Source: Prorocentrum cordatum
Lineage: Eukaryota; Sar; Dinophyceae; Prorocentrales; Prorocentraceae
Length of the DNA: 52,467 nt
Assembly: GCA_963575745.1 (NCBI GenBank)
Contig: CAUYUJ010015729.1
Coordinates: forward strand, 112,501 to 164,967
Direction of reading: 5' to 3'
Notes under the pieces: generated by a model
Seen by the model: only the letters and a program-made list of their open reading frames with translations
Told to the model about the DNA's origin: nothing
Databases searched by the model: none
Position numbers and translations under genes: made by a program
In this document: one piece after another, positions 1 through 9,817 of the stretch
Layout: the number at the start of each line of letters is the position of its first letter
Position numbering within the stretch: the first letter of the stretch is position 1

Positions 1-409
1 ATGATGATGATGATGCTGATGCTGATGATGATGCTGATGATGAAGATGCATCTGAATATGAAGATGATGATGACGATGACGACGATGATGATACTGATGA
101 TGATGGTGGTTGTGGTGGTTGAGGTGATGCTAATGATGATGTTGCTGCTGATGATGATGATGATGATGCAGTTGATGTTGATGATGATGACGATTATGAT
201 GATGAGGATGATGATGATGATGATCATGACCGTGATGATGATGCTGATGATGATGATGATGCTGTTGATGATGATGATGATGATGATGATGCTGGTGATG
301 ATGATTATGATGATGATGATGATGATGATGATGATGGTCGTGATGGTGGTGGTGGTGATGGCGATACTGTTCACGATGATGATGCTGCTGATGCTGACGC
401 TGCTGCAGC

Positions 410-482
<73 letters not shown>

Positions 483-597
483 GGTGGTAGTGATGAGGAT
501 GATGATTACGATGGTTGTGGTGATGATGCTGATGCTGATGCTGATGCTGATGCTGATGCTGATGATGCTGATGCTGATGCTGATGCTGATGCTGATG

Positions 598-692
<95 letters not shown>

Positions 693-736
693 GAGTAGGA
701 GTAGGAGTAGGAGGAGGAGGAGGAGGAGGAGGAGCA
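1..736. repeat. GAT/ATG trinucleotide microsatellite with GGA end
   Basis: About 690 bases of almost uninterrupted GAT repeat with scattered CTG, GGT and GTT variants, turning into an AGG/GGA run from about 691. It is open in several frames (poly-Met, poly-Asp, or Ser on the other strand), which is what a trinucleotide array gives by composition and not a sign of a gene. The array begins at the window edge, so its full length is unknown. Confidence 0.97.
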
Positions 737-1956
737 GGAGCAGGAATGGGAGGTAGGTCGGACGGCCAATAATGCGATTGGGCGGTGGTGGACGGGGAGG
801 AGGTATGGAAGTGGGATCAAGAGGAGGAATTGGAGTGGCAATGCTCCAACACGATGTATTGTTACCTGGCTGCCTCTTTCTGAGCTCCGCGTCCGACGAT
901 CAACTCAGGCCCAGCGCCGCAACGTCTAGGCCGAGCGAGCGCCGCGACGAGGAACTCAGGGATGGAGGCCAACTGCTCGATCGAATCCACATTCGCTTTG
1001 GTTCCATCTGCTTGCAATGACTCTGTGGCAGCAGAGGTGCGCTGCTGCTGCTGCCCGTCCCGACGTGCTTGCGCCGATGGCTGGCCAGTCAATCGTTGGT
1101 CCGGTGGCCACGGCAGCGTTGTTGCCAGCAGACGGTGCCCCTCGGAGCGCGTCGATTTCCCGCAGAAGCCGCTCCCGAGCATCGCTGGCCTGCCACTGCT
1201 GGGGTACGCACCCGCATCAGCTGCGCCACCGACTGGGCCCGTTGCTCCCGCGGCTCCGCTGCTCGACCAGCGCTGAGCGTTAGCGCTAGCCGCCCGAGCC
1301 TCGCGCACTCCCAGGAGGCCGAGGCGCGCCACGGTGTCGAACAAGCGGCAAGGGATGGTGTCCGGTGTCCGACGGCCCGCCGCGCAGCCCAAGCAGTGAA
1401 CTCCTCGAGTGCCTCCGCGAGCTCCTTTATGCGGTCCGCCGCGGCGCTGCCCACACCCCTTAGAGCCGTCCGCAGTAGGGGGACGGGACCGTACTGCGGG
1501 GAGCTGGCCAGCCACAGCGCGATGGTGATGCTCGCGATGGTGATGCTCGGCTTCACGATGGCGATGGTCGAGGTGGTGGTGCTCGCGATGGGTAATGCTC
1601 AGTTTCACGACGGAGATGGTGATGCTCGCAACGGTGATGGTCGACGTGGCCGAGCGACTCCTTGCACCCGACCTGTCCTTGCTGCGGCGCCCGCTGCGCC
1701 CCTGGAGTGGCGCTCGGCCCGCCGAGGCTCCCAGCAAGCCCCCGTGGGACGCACGCCATGGGCGCCGCAGACAGCAGCGGGCTGGAGAGGGAGCTGCTCC
1801 CAATGGCCCGCCGCTGGGGAGACAGCGTCGGCCTCCGCGCGCAGCACCGACGCCGCCGCGCGAGCTTCAAGCCGAGGTCCGCGCGGGGCGCGCCGCAGCT
1901 CCGTGGCGCTGGCCGTGGCGATGCGGATGTCCGCGGCACGGGAGTGGAGGGCGATA
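737..1956. other. GC-rich segment without a recognised gene
   Basis: Both strands carry open frames of 100-300 codons, but none shows a motif I recognise. They overlap each other, as expected from GC-rich composition. A patch at about 1518-1650 is a degenerate tandem of GATGGTGATGCTCGC-like words, so part of the region is itself repeat-derived. Confidence 0.6.
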
Positions 1957-2096
1957 GGGGGCCACATGCCTACCCCTGCCCCCCCCGATTTCTGAGGGGG
2001 AGGGTGGGGTTCACTTCGCTCGGGAGCCCCCGAACGAAGTGAACCCCACCCTCAGAAATCGTGGGGGGGCAGGGGTAGGGTTCGCACGTGGCCCCC
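1957..2096. repeat. Long imperfect inverted repeat (foldback element)
   Basis: The left arm around 1957-2018 is complementary to the right arm around 2035-2096, with a short loop (about 2019-2034). The core TTTCTGAGGG...GGTGGGGTTCACTTCG pairs almost perfectly with CGAAGTGAACCCCACCCTCAGAAA. The outer GGGGGCCAC pairs with GTGGCCCCC after a 5-base bulge. The form is MITE-like or foldback. No clear target-site duplication was found by eye. Confidence 0.85.
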
Positions 2097-2722
2097 CAGG
2101 GCGACGTTCTGCCTCGACGCGTCCGGCCGCGCGGCACAGCGGTCTGCCGCCCTGGGCAGCAGCGCCGGCAGCGGAGCCTGCGCCCGAGGCGCCGCCTCCC
2201 CCCACAGCCGGCGAGGGTGTCGAGCGTCTCCTCGGCAGCGTCGAGACGCGACCGGGCAGCAGCCGTGGAGACGCGCCGCTTCGCGACGGCGGGGCCTTTT
2301 GCCGTCGGGGTTGTCGTGCTGCTCGGACACAAGCCACAGGGGGAGGTCTTGGGGGGGCCGACGGGACCTGGCGCCACCAACCAGCGCGACCTGACAGTAT
2401 CTCGATGTCTAGCCCCACGTGGACGTTCCAGGAGCCTAAGCACAAGGGCGCGCTCGAGGCTGCTCGGCAAGACCCCTTTGACAACCAACTGGTCGATCAC
2501 CTGGAGCCTCGCCACACGCCGATCGGCTGAGGCGCGCGCTTCTGCAGTTCCGCGTACGCGGCCGCAACCATGTCTGATCGCTGCGCAAGCCGCGGGCGGT
2601 GCGGCGACAGCGTCTCGAGCTAGTTCCTCAATCAAGCGGCCCGTCGAGCGGCGCCGGCTGCTCCGGACCAGTGGGCCATGCCAACCTGATTTGAGCCGCG
2701 GGCTTCGCTCGCTGTTGATGGG
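2097..2722. other. GC-rich sequence downstream of minus-strand SL relic
   Basis: On the minus strand this lies immediately downstream of the SL relic at 2723-2759, the place where a retroposed mRNA body would be. A minus-strand frame stays open through it for over 300 codons (stop near 1970), with no recognisable domain. It could be a decayed retrocopy of a trans-spliced mRNA or plain GC-rich DNA. Confidence 0.35.
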
Positions 2723-2759
2723 CTTTGGCCACAATGGCTTGAGCCAGAATGGCTGCGGA
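2723..2759 (-). other. Tandem dinoflagellate spliced-leader relic (full copy plus truncated copy)
   Basis: On the minus strand, 2759-2738 is a 22-base sequence matching the dinoflagellate SL exon at 20 of 22 positions; it reads CCGCAGCCATTCTGGCTC and ends in AAG. It is followed with no gap by a 15-base truncated copy, CCATTGTGGCCAAAG (2737-2723), matching 12 of 15 of the SL 3' end. A full SL followed by a copy truncated at the internal AG is the pattern described for mRNAs recycled into dinoflagellate genomes (Slamovits and Keeling model). A pyrimidine-rich stretch precedes it on the minus strand. Confidence 0.8.
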
Positions 2760-3140
2760 CGGATCAGAAGGATTAGAAGGAAGATGGGGACAGGAAGCAT
2801 GATAAAGAAGGGGCGGAGCAGGGGTGGAGAGGGAGGTGGCGGGGGAGGATGAGGAGGATAACAAGAGGAGGGGGATAGAGGGAGACGGGGAGGATGGAGA
2901 GAAGGGCGACTGGATTTTGGCGTGGCCATCTGTTTTTTTGGGGGGCGCAGCTGTGTTCGCGCCCAGATCGGGTCCTCCATGGCCCGCGCTTGGCATTCAA
3001 TTGTAATCGGAGGTGAGGGGGTGAGATCGAAGTGGAACGGAGAGCCCCCCTACCGGGAAATCGGTTTCGGTTTCGTGTTCGTGCGTGCCGTGCCTGCGGG
3101 CGAGGCGAAGCTGCGTGGGCGGGCGAGAAGAAAGTCTCCT
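2760..3140. other. Purine-rich then GC-rich spacer
   Basis: Positions 2770-2910 are G/A-rich on the plus strand (CT-rich on the minus strand, upstream of the SL relic). The remainder is GC-rich. No gene is recognised. Confidence 0.5.
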
Positions 3141-3294
3141 CCGGCTGAGGCGCGGCCGGACCAAATGATTCCTCTCCGGGGGCCGGTGCCGCGCGGTGTC
3201 CCGCCGGTGTCCCGCCTCCGGCTGAGGCGCGGCCGGACCAAATGTTTCTTTCCGGGGGCCGGTGCCGCGCGGTGTCCTGCGGGTGTCTCGCCAG
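3141..3294. repeat. 77-bp tandem duplication
   Basis: CCGGCTGAGGCGCGGCCGGA begins at 3141 and again at 3218, a period of 77. The shared block continues through the CGGGGGCCGGTGCCGCGCGG words, with drift in the second copy. It abuts the GAT array that follows. Confidence 0.85.
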
Positions 3295-3310
3295 TGTCCC
3301 GTCGGTGCCC

Positions 3311-3884
<574 letters not shown>

Positions 3885-3889
<5 letters not shown>

Positions 3890-3900
3890 GATGGCTCAAG
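3885..3900 (+). other. Possible SL remnant overlapping the hydroxylase start
   Basis: CCGATGGCTCAAGG contains TGGCTCAAG, the last nine bases of the dinoflagellate SL, at the boundary between the GAT array and the prolyl hydroxylase frame. The candidate start ATG at 3891 lies inside it. Nine bases is short, so chance cannot be excluded. Confidence 0.35.
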
Positions 3901-5265
3901 GTGGAGGTCTTTCTGGGGCACGGCCCCGCGAGACCGCGCGCGCGCGCGGGGGCATGCGGCCGAGCGGGCGCCAGCCCGCGGTGGCCGCCCGCGCGGGGCG
4001 GCAGCCCGCGCCGGCGAAGGCGCCCAGGGGCGTGCCCGTCTGGCTGGTGCTGACCCTCGGCGGCGCCCTGCCCGTCGCGGCGCTCGTCACGGTGCGGCTC
4101 TACCTGGAGCTGGGCCTCGGGCCCGGAGGAGGGCCAGGATGGGGCGCCTCCGAGCGCGTGTCCTCCTGGAGCCACGCGGAGAAGCTGCGGGCGCTGGGCA
4201 TCCAGGTGAGCTGCGGCGGCCACACCGCTGACAGCTGCGCCGAGTGCCCGCGAGGCCACGGCGAGACCTGGTGCAACGGCGAGTGCGGCTGGAAGCGCGG
4301 CTGGTGGGGAGGCGCCTGCGTCTGGAGGGGGCTCGGCACTCCGAACGGCACCGAGGCCGACCCCGGCTGGCCTGTTCCCCGACGAGGCCGCCCAGGGCCG
4401 CCTCTTCGAGCGCCTGGCCACCGACCCGAGGTACAGGCCCTTCGGCCCGGAGGTCGTCAGCAGGGACCCGTGGATCATCGTGTTTCACACGCTGCTCTCG
4501 GCAGAGGAGTGCGAAGGCGTTGTGAGGGACTGCGGCGAGTTCAGACCCGACGTCGTCGCTGGCGGCGTCAGGTCTCTGAACCGCACCAGCGACTCCTTCA
4601 ACTGCGAGAATGACGAGGACTACATGCAGAGGCCCGGCATCCAGCTGTACAGGGAGAGGCTCGCCGGCGTGCTGCAGGTCGGGCTCGAGCACTCCGAGGG
4701 CCTCTCGGTGATCCGGTACGGCCCAGGGGGGCATTTTGACAGGCATCACGACCTCGTCGATCGGGAGTACGCGGCCGCGTACTTCGACAACTGCGGTCCC
4801 CGCGTCCTCACGTTCATGACGTACCTCACCGACGTGGAGGAGGGGGGCGCGACCCGCTTCGTCCACCTCGATGTGGACGTGGTTCCGAAGGCTGGCCGCG
4901 CGGTCGTGTGGGCGGACACCTGGGGCGACCGGCCCCTGGAGAAGGACGTCCGCACCATGCACGAGGGGCAAGCGGTGATCAGGGGCACGAAGGTCGTGGC
5001 CAACACGTGGTTCTTGCAATTCGACAGGGACGCCAACATGGGGGGGTACACGGACGAGGACCACACCACCGAGACGTGCCAGTTCTATGGCCTGCGCCAG
5101 CAGGTGGACATGGGTGGTGAGTCTATGTGTTGGTGCCAGGGCGATCTCATCACGCCCAAGGGCGAGTGCATGGACTACATCGCCGCCTTCGCGAACACCG
5201 TTGGGCCCGGTTGCCACGAGCAGAAGAAGTCGTTCAAGGACAAGGACAATCTGACGGGCGCGACG
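3891..5265 (+). CDS. Prolyl 4-hydroxylase-like Fe(II)/2-oxoglutarate dioxygenase, membrane anchored, one frame break
   Basis: The protein would hydroxylate prolyl residues using Fe(II), 2-oxoglutarate and O2, probably in the ER or Golgi lumen. The frame from ATG 3891 encodes a basic N-terminus, a hydrophobic signal-anchor (about 4038-4120, [11 protein letters not shown]...VTVRL) and a Cys/Trp-rich module with CGGHTADSC and WCNGECGW, seen in many dinoflagellate proteins. Between about 4338 and 4372 the reading shifts by one base (extra base, assembly error or a tiny intron), and the catalytic domain continues as [16 protein letters not shown] and onward. Metal ligands are visible: His 4744-4746 and Asp 4750-4752 (HHD), distal His 4960-4962, and the 2-oxoglutarate Lys 4990-4992 exactly ten residues later. 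A Cys-containing tail ([17 protein letters not shown]) follows. The 3' exon boundary is not determined; the frame runs on into low-complexity DNA. Family call secure, gene model not. Confidence 0.85.
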
Positions 5266-5734
5266 CTTCTTGCTTGCATCCTTGCTCCTACGCCTGCCAG
5301 TCCCGCCTTCCTCTCCTCAGCTCTTCCTCACGCCGGTCACTTTTTCGGGGATGCAACCAGCGATGGGGCGCTGGCTGCCGCGAGTGCCTATGAGAATTAT
5401 TTTATCCAGTTTTGGTATACTTCTCCTACTCCTCCTTTCCCCTGCTCTTCTCCCCCATCTCCCGCTTCGTGTGTGAATTCGGGGATCTCGGAGGCGGTCG
5501 TGGTCATGACACGGCGCCCTCAAGTCCCACAGATACATCGCCTCTCTTTGCCTCCAGCCTCCTCTCCCTCCGAATGCGCTGAGCAGACTCTGTTCCCCCC
5601 CTGCCTTCCGCACCACTCTTCCTCTTGCCTGCCTGCTTGCCTGCACTCCCGTCGACCCCCACGACTCCGGACACCCGTGTGTGCTCGGCCGCAGGACGAT
5701 CGACTGCCCCACGCAGCCCACGCCCGTGTCCGAC
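5266..5734. other. Pyrimidine-rich probable intron
   Basis: C/T-rich sequence after the hydroxylase domain with no conserved motif. The reading frame stays open only because stop codons are rare in this composition. I read it as intronic or 3' non-coding. Confidence 0.5.
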
Positions 5735-6120
5735 CAACGCCTTACCCCAGCACGACGCCCAACTCGATGCCTTACCCCAGCCCGACGCCTCACCCGACGC
5801 CCTACCCGACGTCTTGCCCCAGCACGACGCCTCACCCGACGCCCTACCCAAACACGACCCCATACCCGACGCCCCACCCCAGCCCGACGGCCTACCCGAC
5901 GCCCTACCCCAACCCGACGCCCTGCCCCAACGCGACGCCGTACCCCAACCCGACGCCCTGCCCCAACGCGACGCCCTACCCGACGCCTTGCCCCAGCACG
6001 ACGCCCTACACCAGCCCGACGCCCCACCCCAGCCAGATCCCCGACCCGACGCCCTACCCCAACCCGACGCCATACCTGACGCCCCACCCAAACCGGACGC
6101 CCGACCCCTTCCCGTCGCCG
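5735..6120. repeat. 15-bp minisatellite (CCGACGCCCTACCCC-like)
   Basis: About 25 imperfect copies of a 15-base unit built on ACGCCCTACCCCAACCCG. Translated in the frame of the hydroxylase it gives a PTPYPNPTPYPS series; the other strand gives VGRRVGRRAG. It is most simply a minisatellite in an intron, but a Pro-rich extension of the protein cannot be excluded without transcripts. Confidence 0.9.
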
Positions 6121-6150
6121 ACGACCTTCCCCCGGCGCCACACTGCGCTG

Positions 6151-6340
6151 GCGCAGGAGCCCATCCCCGCGAGCAATGCACTGACTCTGGGAGTCCCGTG
6201 CCCCAGCTCGGTGGAGGGCATCGCAGTCCTGACGTGCCGCTGCAACCAAGAGTGCGTCGAGCCTGGTGGTCCTGCGGGTTGCCGGGGCGCCTCTGGTGAT
6301 CCAGGTGCTTCGGCTGCGCGCGCGGCTGGCCCGTCTCGTG
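6151..6340 (+). CDS. Exon-like Cys-containing segment, unidentified
   Basis: It follows a GCGCTGGCGCAG acceptor-like site. In the same frame as the hydroxylase it reads EPIPASNALTLGVPCPSS and then VEGIAVLTCRCNQECVEPGG. The mixed composition differs from the minisatellite before it and the pyrimidine tract after it, which is why I list it. Possibly a downstream exon of the hydroxylase gene; no family recognised. Confidence 0.3.
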
Positions 6341-6599
6341 CGCGTTCGTGGACTCAGGGGATGGTCCAAGTGCAATTGGGTTCAGGATCTCCGGGGCCTA
6401 CTTTCGCCCACCCTCCCTACCCCCTCCGCGGGTTGCCCCTGGGGGCCACTCCAATTCCGACGTTCTCCTCCTCCTCCCCCTCCTCCTCTTCCTGTCCTCC
6501 CTGCCCGTTCTCTCCTCCCCTGCCTCCTTCCCGCCCGTCCCCGCACCAGCATGTCTGGATCGCGGGGTACGGCAGTGGGTTTATTTCTTCTCCTTCTAG

Positions 6600-6735
6600 G
6601 GCTACCCCGCCTGAGGAGCCCGCCGGCCCCTCGCCTGCGCCGCGCGCCGTGCTGCCGCTGCACGTGGAGGACTACTCGCCCGGGGTCGAGCTCGACGCCC
6701 TGGTCGCTTCGTCGTCTGGGGCGCCTTCGCGGACC
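6600..6735 (+). CDS. Exon-like segment after a strong pyrimidine-tract acceptor
   Basis: TTTATTTCTTCTCCTTCTAG directly precedes a frame reading ATPPEEPAGPSPAPRAVLPL and then HVEDYSPGVELDALVASSSG, which is the hydroxylase frame. It looks like a short exon between introns. Product unknown. Confidence 0.35.
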
Positions 6736-7039
6736 TGGGGAGGCATCCAATTCCTGGCGGGGGCGATCGACCCTCCTTTTCCTGGGTCCTCGTGGGCCCT
6801 GGTCTCCGGCTCCTGGTCTGGTGTGCGGATTGGGGCTGATTCCCCAAACGATTATGGAGATCTTGACTCCTCCCCCACGCTTTGGCCGGCTCCGGGGGTT
6901 CCTGGTACGAAATGGCACCTCCCACTCTGTTCCAAATCCCCCAGGGGAGGCATGGGACTTTATCTTGGTGGGGATGCGACTTCGCGACCCCACCCTCCTA
7001 TCACCCCACCCCTGATCGCCCCACCCGTCCCCTTTATGG
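6736..7039. other. Intron-like sequence, no gene seen
   Basis: Mixed sequence between the exon-like segment and the T-rich tract. I see no motif. Confidence 0.4.
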
Positions 7040-7433
7040 GCAGTCTCGTTTTGCTTTTTTCTTGTCACCTTTCTCTTTTTCTTCTTTATTATTTTTTATT
7101 TCTTTTTTTTCCCCCTTTTTTTGGTTGGTATTTTTTTTTGTTTTTCCCTTTTTCTTTTCGTTTTTTTTTTTATTTATTTTTCTTTCTTCTCTCTTTTCTT
7201 TTCTTTTACTTTTTTGTTTTTTTTCATTCCATATCTTTCCTTTCTTTTTTTCTTCTTTTGTTGTTCTGTTGTTTGTCTTTTTCTTTTTTTTTTTTCTTTT
7301 TTCTTTTTTTCCTTCTTTTTTTTTTTTTTTTTCTTTGTTTTTTTTCCTTTACTTCTTCTTTTCTTCTTCCTTTCTTTTTTTTTTTGTCCATTTATTTTTT
7401 TTTTTTTTTCTTCTTGGCTTCTCCTTTTCTTTC
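7040..7433. repeat. T-rich polypyrimidine tract
   Basis: Nearly 400 bases of T runs broken by C and an occasional G. It reads as poly-Phe/Ser on one strand and poly-Lys/Glu on the other. Likely an expanded intronic polypyrimidine tract. Confidence 0.9.
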
Positions 7434-7486
7434 CTCCCCCTGTTTGCGGTGCCGCCTGCTGCTGTGTTTCGGGGGCCCCGGAGGTT

Positions 7487-8110
7487 CTCCGCCACAGGAT
7501 TGCGGCCCGGCCCCGTCTGCCAGGACCAACGCTTCGGCCGCCTTCAACCTGATCGCGCCCTCCATCCCTCGCCTCGGCGTGCATGCGGTGGTTGCGACGC
7601 CGGGCCCAACGGCGATGCGCACCTCGCCGGCGGAGCTGTACTTCCACGCCCACCTCCGCAGCTGCGCCGCCAGCGTGTCCGGCGCTTCTGGCACATCGTC
7701 TAGCCCCCTTGGCGTTGGTGTGCCCCAGAGTTTGTGGCCGCAGGCGCCGGCAGCGGTCGCGGCCCCGGTGATGAAGATCCTCCGCATGTTCTTGCCGGCG
7801 ATGTCGACCACCCTGGACGTGGCGTACTTCTGCGTGCGCCCCTTGCCGAACCTGCTTGTTGACGCTATGGGCTGGGCCCCCCCGGCATTAGCCGGCGCAT
7901 GCTTGGCCGAGTATCTTCACGCCGCCGGCGGCCAGATGATGCCCATTGTGATCCATGCGATCTTGATGATGGCGGCCTCCGGGGTGCCGTCGGCGCCCTT
8001 AAAGTTCCTAGCATTCGGGGCGGCTCTTCACGGAGTTCCTTTTCAACGTGTCTTGGCAGGAGCGTGCGGTGCCGCTCTATTCCGGGACGTCCACTTCTCG
8101 CAGCCGATCT
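7487..8110 (+). CDS. Hydrophobic open segment, possible membrane protein exon
   Basis: Following CCGCCACAG, the hydroxylase frame reads through GVHAVVATPGPTAM, MKILRMFLPAMSTTLDVAYF, NLLVDAMGWAPPALAGACLA and PIVIHAILMMAASGV to GACGAALFRD. This gives three or four hydrophobic stretches of helix length. No family signature was recognised; I looked for aquaporin NPA boxes and found none. It may be a tail exon of the hydroxylase gene, part of another gene, or chance GC-rich coding. Confidence 0.3.
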
Positions 8111-8289
8111 GTACATGCATCACGCTTGCGACCACCATTGCATTGAGCCCGGGGTGGTATTCCACATGCTTGTCGTCTCCGTGGTGTTCCACATGTTTGT
8201 CACCTTCGGCGGGTTGGGCAGGACACGCCTTCTTGCTTCTCCGAGCCGTGCGGTCGCCCGCTTTTCCAGCAGGCTCCTCTTCTTCGGAC
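8111..8289. other. Short spacer before the LINE
   Basis: It contains a local duplication of GTGGTATTCCACATGCTTGT / GTGGTGTTCCACATGTTTGT (about 8154 and 8181). No gene signal. Confidence 0.4.
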
Positions 8290-9817
8290 GTGTGTGACGC
8301 GTGTCTCTTCGAGCGCCAACGCTGCACCTGCCGCCGCGGAGGCGGGAGTCGCCGGCCAGGGCCTCCCCCCAGCAGCAACGCCCCCAGCAACGGGGCTCGC
8401 AGCCGCTCCCCTCCACAGGAGTCGTCGTTGCAGCGACCCGCAGCCTCCGCAAGCTCCCCTTCGTCAGGGTCAGCGCCAGCGGCTGTCCCGTCCTCGGGTC
8501 ACGACGTCAACGTCCGCAACACGTTCGTCGAGACTGGTCCTCCCCGCGGGTCCCCAGGGCGCCGTTTGAGGCGGAACCTCACTGAGGGGGACGACCCCGG
8601 CGTGGACCCCGCCCTGGACTTGAGGATGGCAGAACTAGGCATCGATCCCGAGCGGAATATGCACATCGATGCGGGCGTCCCCCTGCCGGAGCTCCGCCGC
8701 GCGGCCTGTCTTGCCGCCGATGGCCCTGGTGCGGTGGCCCCGCAGGTCCTGGCCGGCGCTGCCCTTGACCAGCCGCCCGCGGTGGCCCCGCCGGCGGGGC
8801 ATGGTCAGGCCGCCGCGGCCGCAGGTCCCGCCGCGGCTCCCGCCGCGGAGCCCATGGCCGCCCCGCAGGCGGCTGCCGCGGCGCCCAGTGCAGCACCCCC
8901 GCCGCCGCCTCCACCAGCTGCAGACGCAGCCGAGGCCCCTCCACGGCGCCGCGCCCGGCGCGCCCGGGTTGGTTGCCCCGTCCCGGGCTGCCCTCGCAGT
9001 GACCTTGCCGCCAGCGCCGGCTGGTCAGACCATCAGGCAATGCGACAACACCTCAATGAGCATGCGGCCGGCAGGTTCCCAGACTTGCCGCCGGTCCCAC
9101 AGGCCTACCTGGACGAACACAGCCTATCGCAATGCACGGTTTGCCAGCGCTTCCTCCACACGCGGTTCGGGCAGGTATGCCCGAGGTGCCGCCCCGCTGC
9201 TCGAGCTGCGGCCGCCGACGCCGCGCCGGCTGCACTCAACGCCGAGCCGCCCCCGCCGCGAGGGTTGCCTTCACTGGAAGAGGTCTTTGCCAGCCAGGCC
9301 GGCACGAAGAAGTACGTCCCTAAGGGTGCTCGGGACCTCTGGGCGCGGTGCCTGACGCAGGCCGCGGCCCTCGTCGTTCACACCAACAGCGAGGCGGCTT
9401 GGGTCCAGCTGGCTATGCTGCCCAAGTGCGTGCTGCGTCACACCCGGGGAGGGCGCGGCAGCCGGCGCGCGGCCGAGGCGGAGACGAGGCAGCTCTGCAG
9501 GCGTTGGCTGGACGGCGAAAGGGCTTCCCTTTGGGCCGAGACCACGGAGCGACGCCCGGCCAAGCGAAGCGCCACCGCCGCCGACAAGGCCAGAAGGTGT
9601 CTGGAGCTTGCTGCTGACGCGCAATACTCCAAGAGCTGCTCCAGTCTGGTTAGCGAGCCGCCGACAGCCGTAACCCGCGACGTCCTTCAGCAGATGCGCC
9701 GCAAGCATCCGCAGAGTCGTCAGCCTGTGGACTTGGCCGCCCTTCCTGCCGTGCACGCCGCGGCCGCCTTGCAGGTCGACGAAACCGTGGTGGCGAAGGA
9801 GGTCCGGGCTTTCCCCC
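8290..9817 (+). pseudogene. LINE N-terminal region with zinc fingers
   Basis: The frame passes VCDACLFERQRC (8290s), a low-complexity Pro/Ala segment, then VGCPVPGCPRSD...HQAMRQHLNEH (about 8968-9065), a C2H2-type finger. A C4 cluster CTVCQRFL...VCPRC follows (about 9133-9195). These probably bind target DNA or element RNA. After about 9200 comes the linker GLPSLEEVFASQ and helical sequence up to AFPRGTG at 9808-9828, normally the start of the RT region. There the frame breaks and continues at the RT entry in another frame, missing roughly 20 residues of the usual G-P-x-G-L-R-P segment. Confidence 0.75.

Noticed and set aside
1-756. Long poly-Met/poly-Asp open frames in the GAT arrays here and at 3300-3890
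   Set aside because: They follow automatically from a stop-free trinucleotide repeat. No flanking domain, and all related frames are equally open.
2400-2450. Minus-strand LCLGSWNVHVG read as the start of a LINE AP-endonuclease (SWNV motif)
   Set aside because: The next endonuclease motifs do not follow in any frame; a four-residue match is not enough.
5690-6120. Secreted Pro/Tyr-rich cell-wall protein from the PTPYPNPTPYPS repeat
   Set aside because: The repeat is bordered by intron-like pyrimidine-rich sequence and drifts like a minisatellite. Coding is possible but not supported.
7771-8110. Aquaporin-like protein from hydrophobic stretches
   Set aside because: No NPA boxes and no convincing repeat symmetry. 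Kept only as an unidentified hydrophobic segment.
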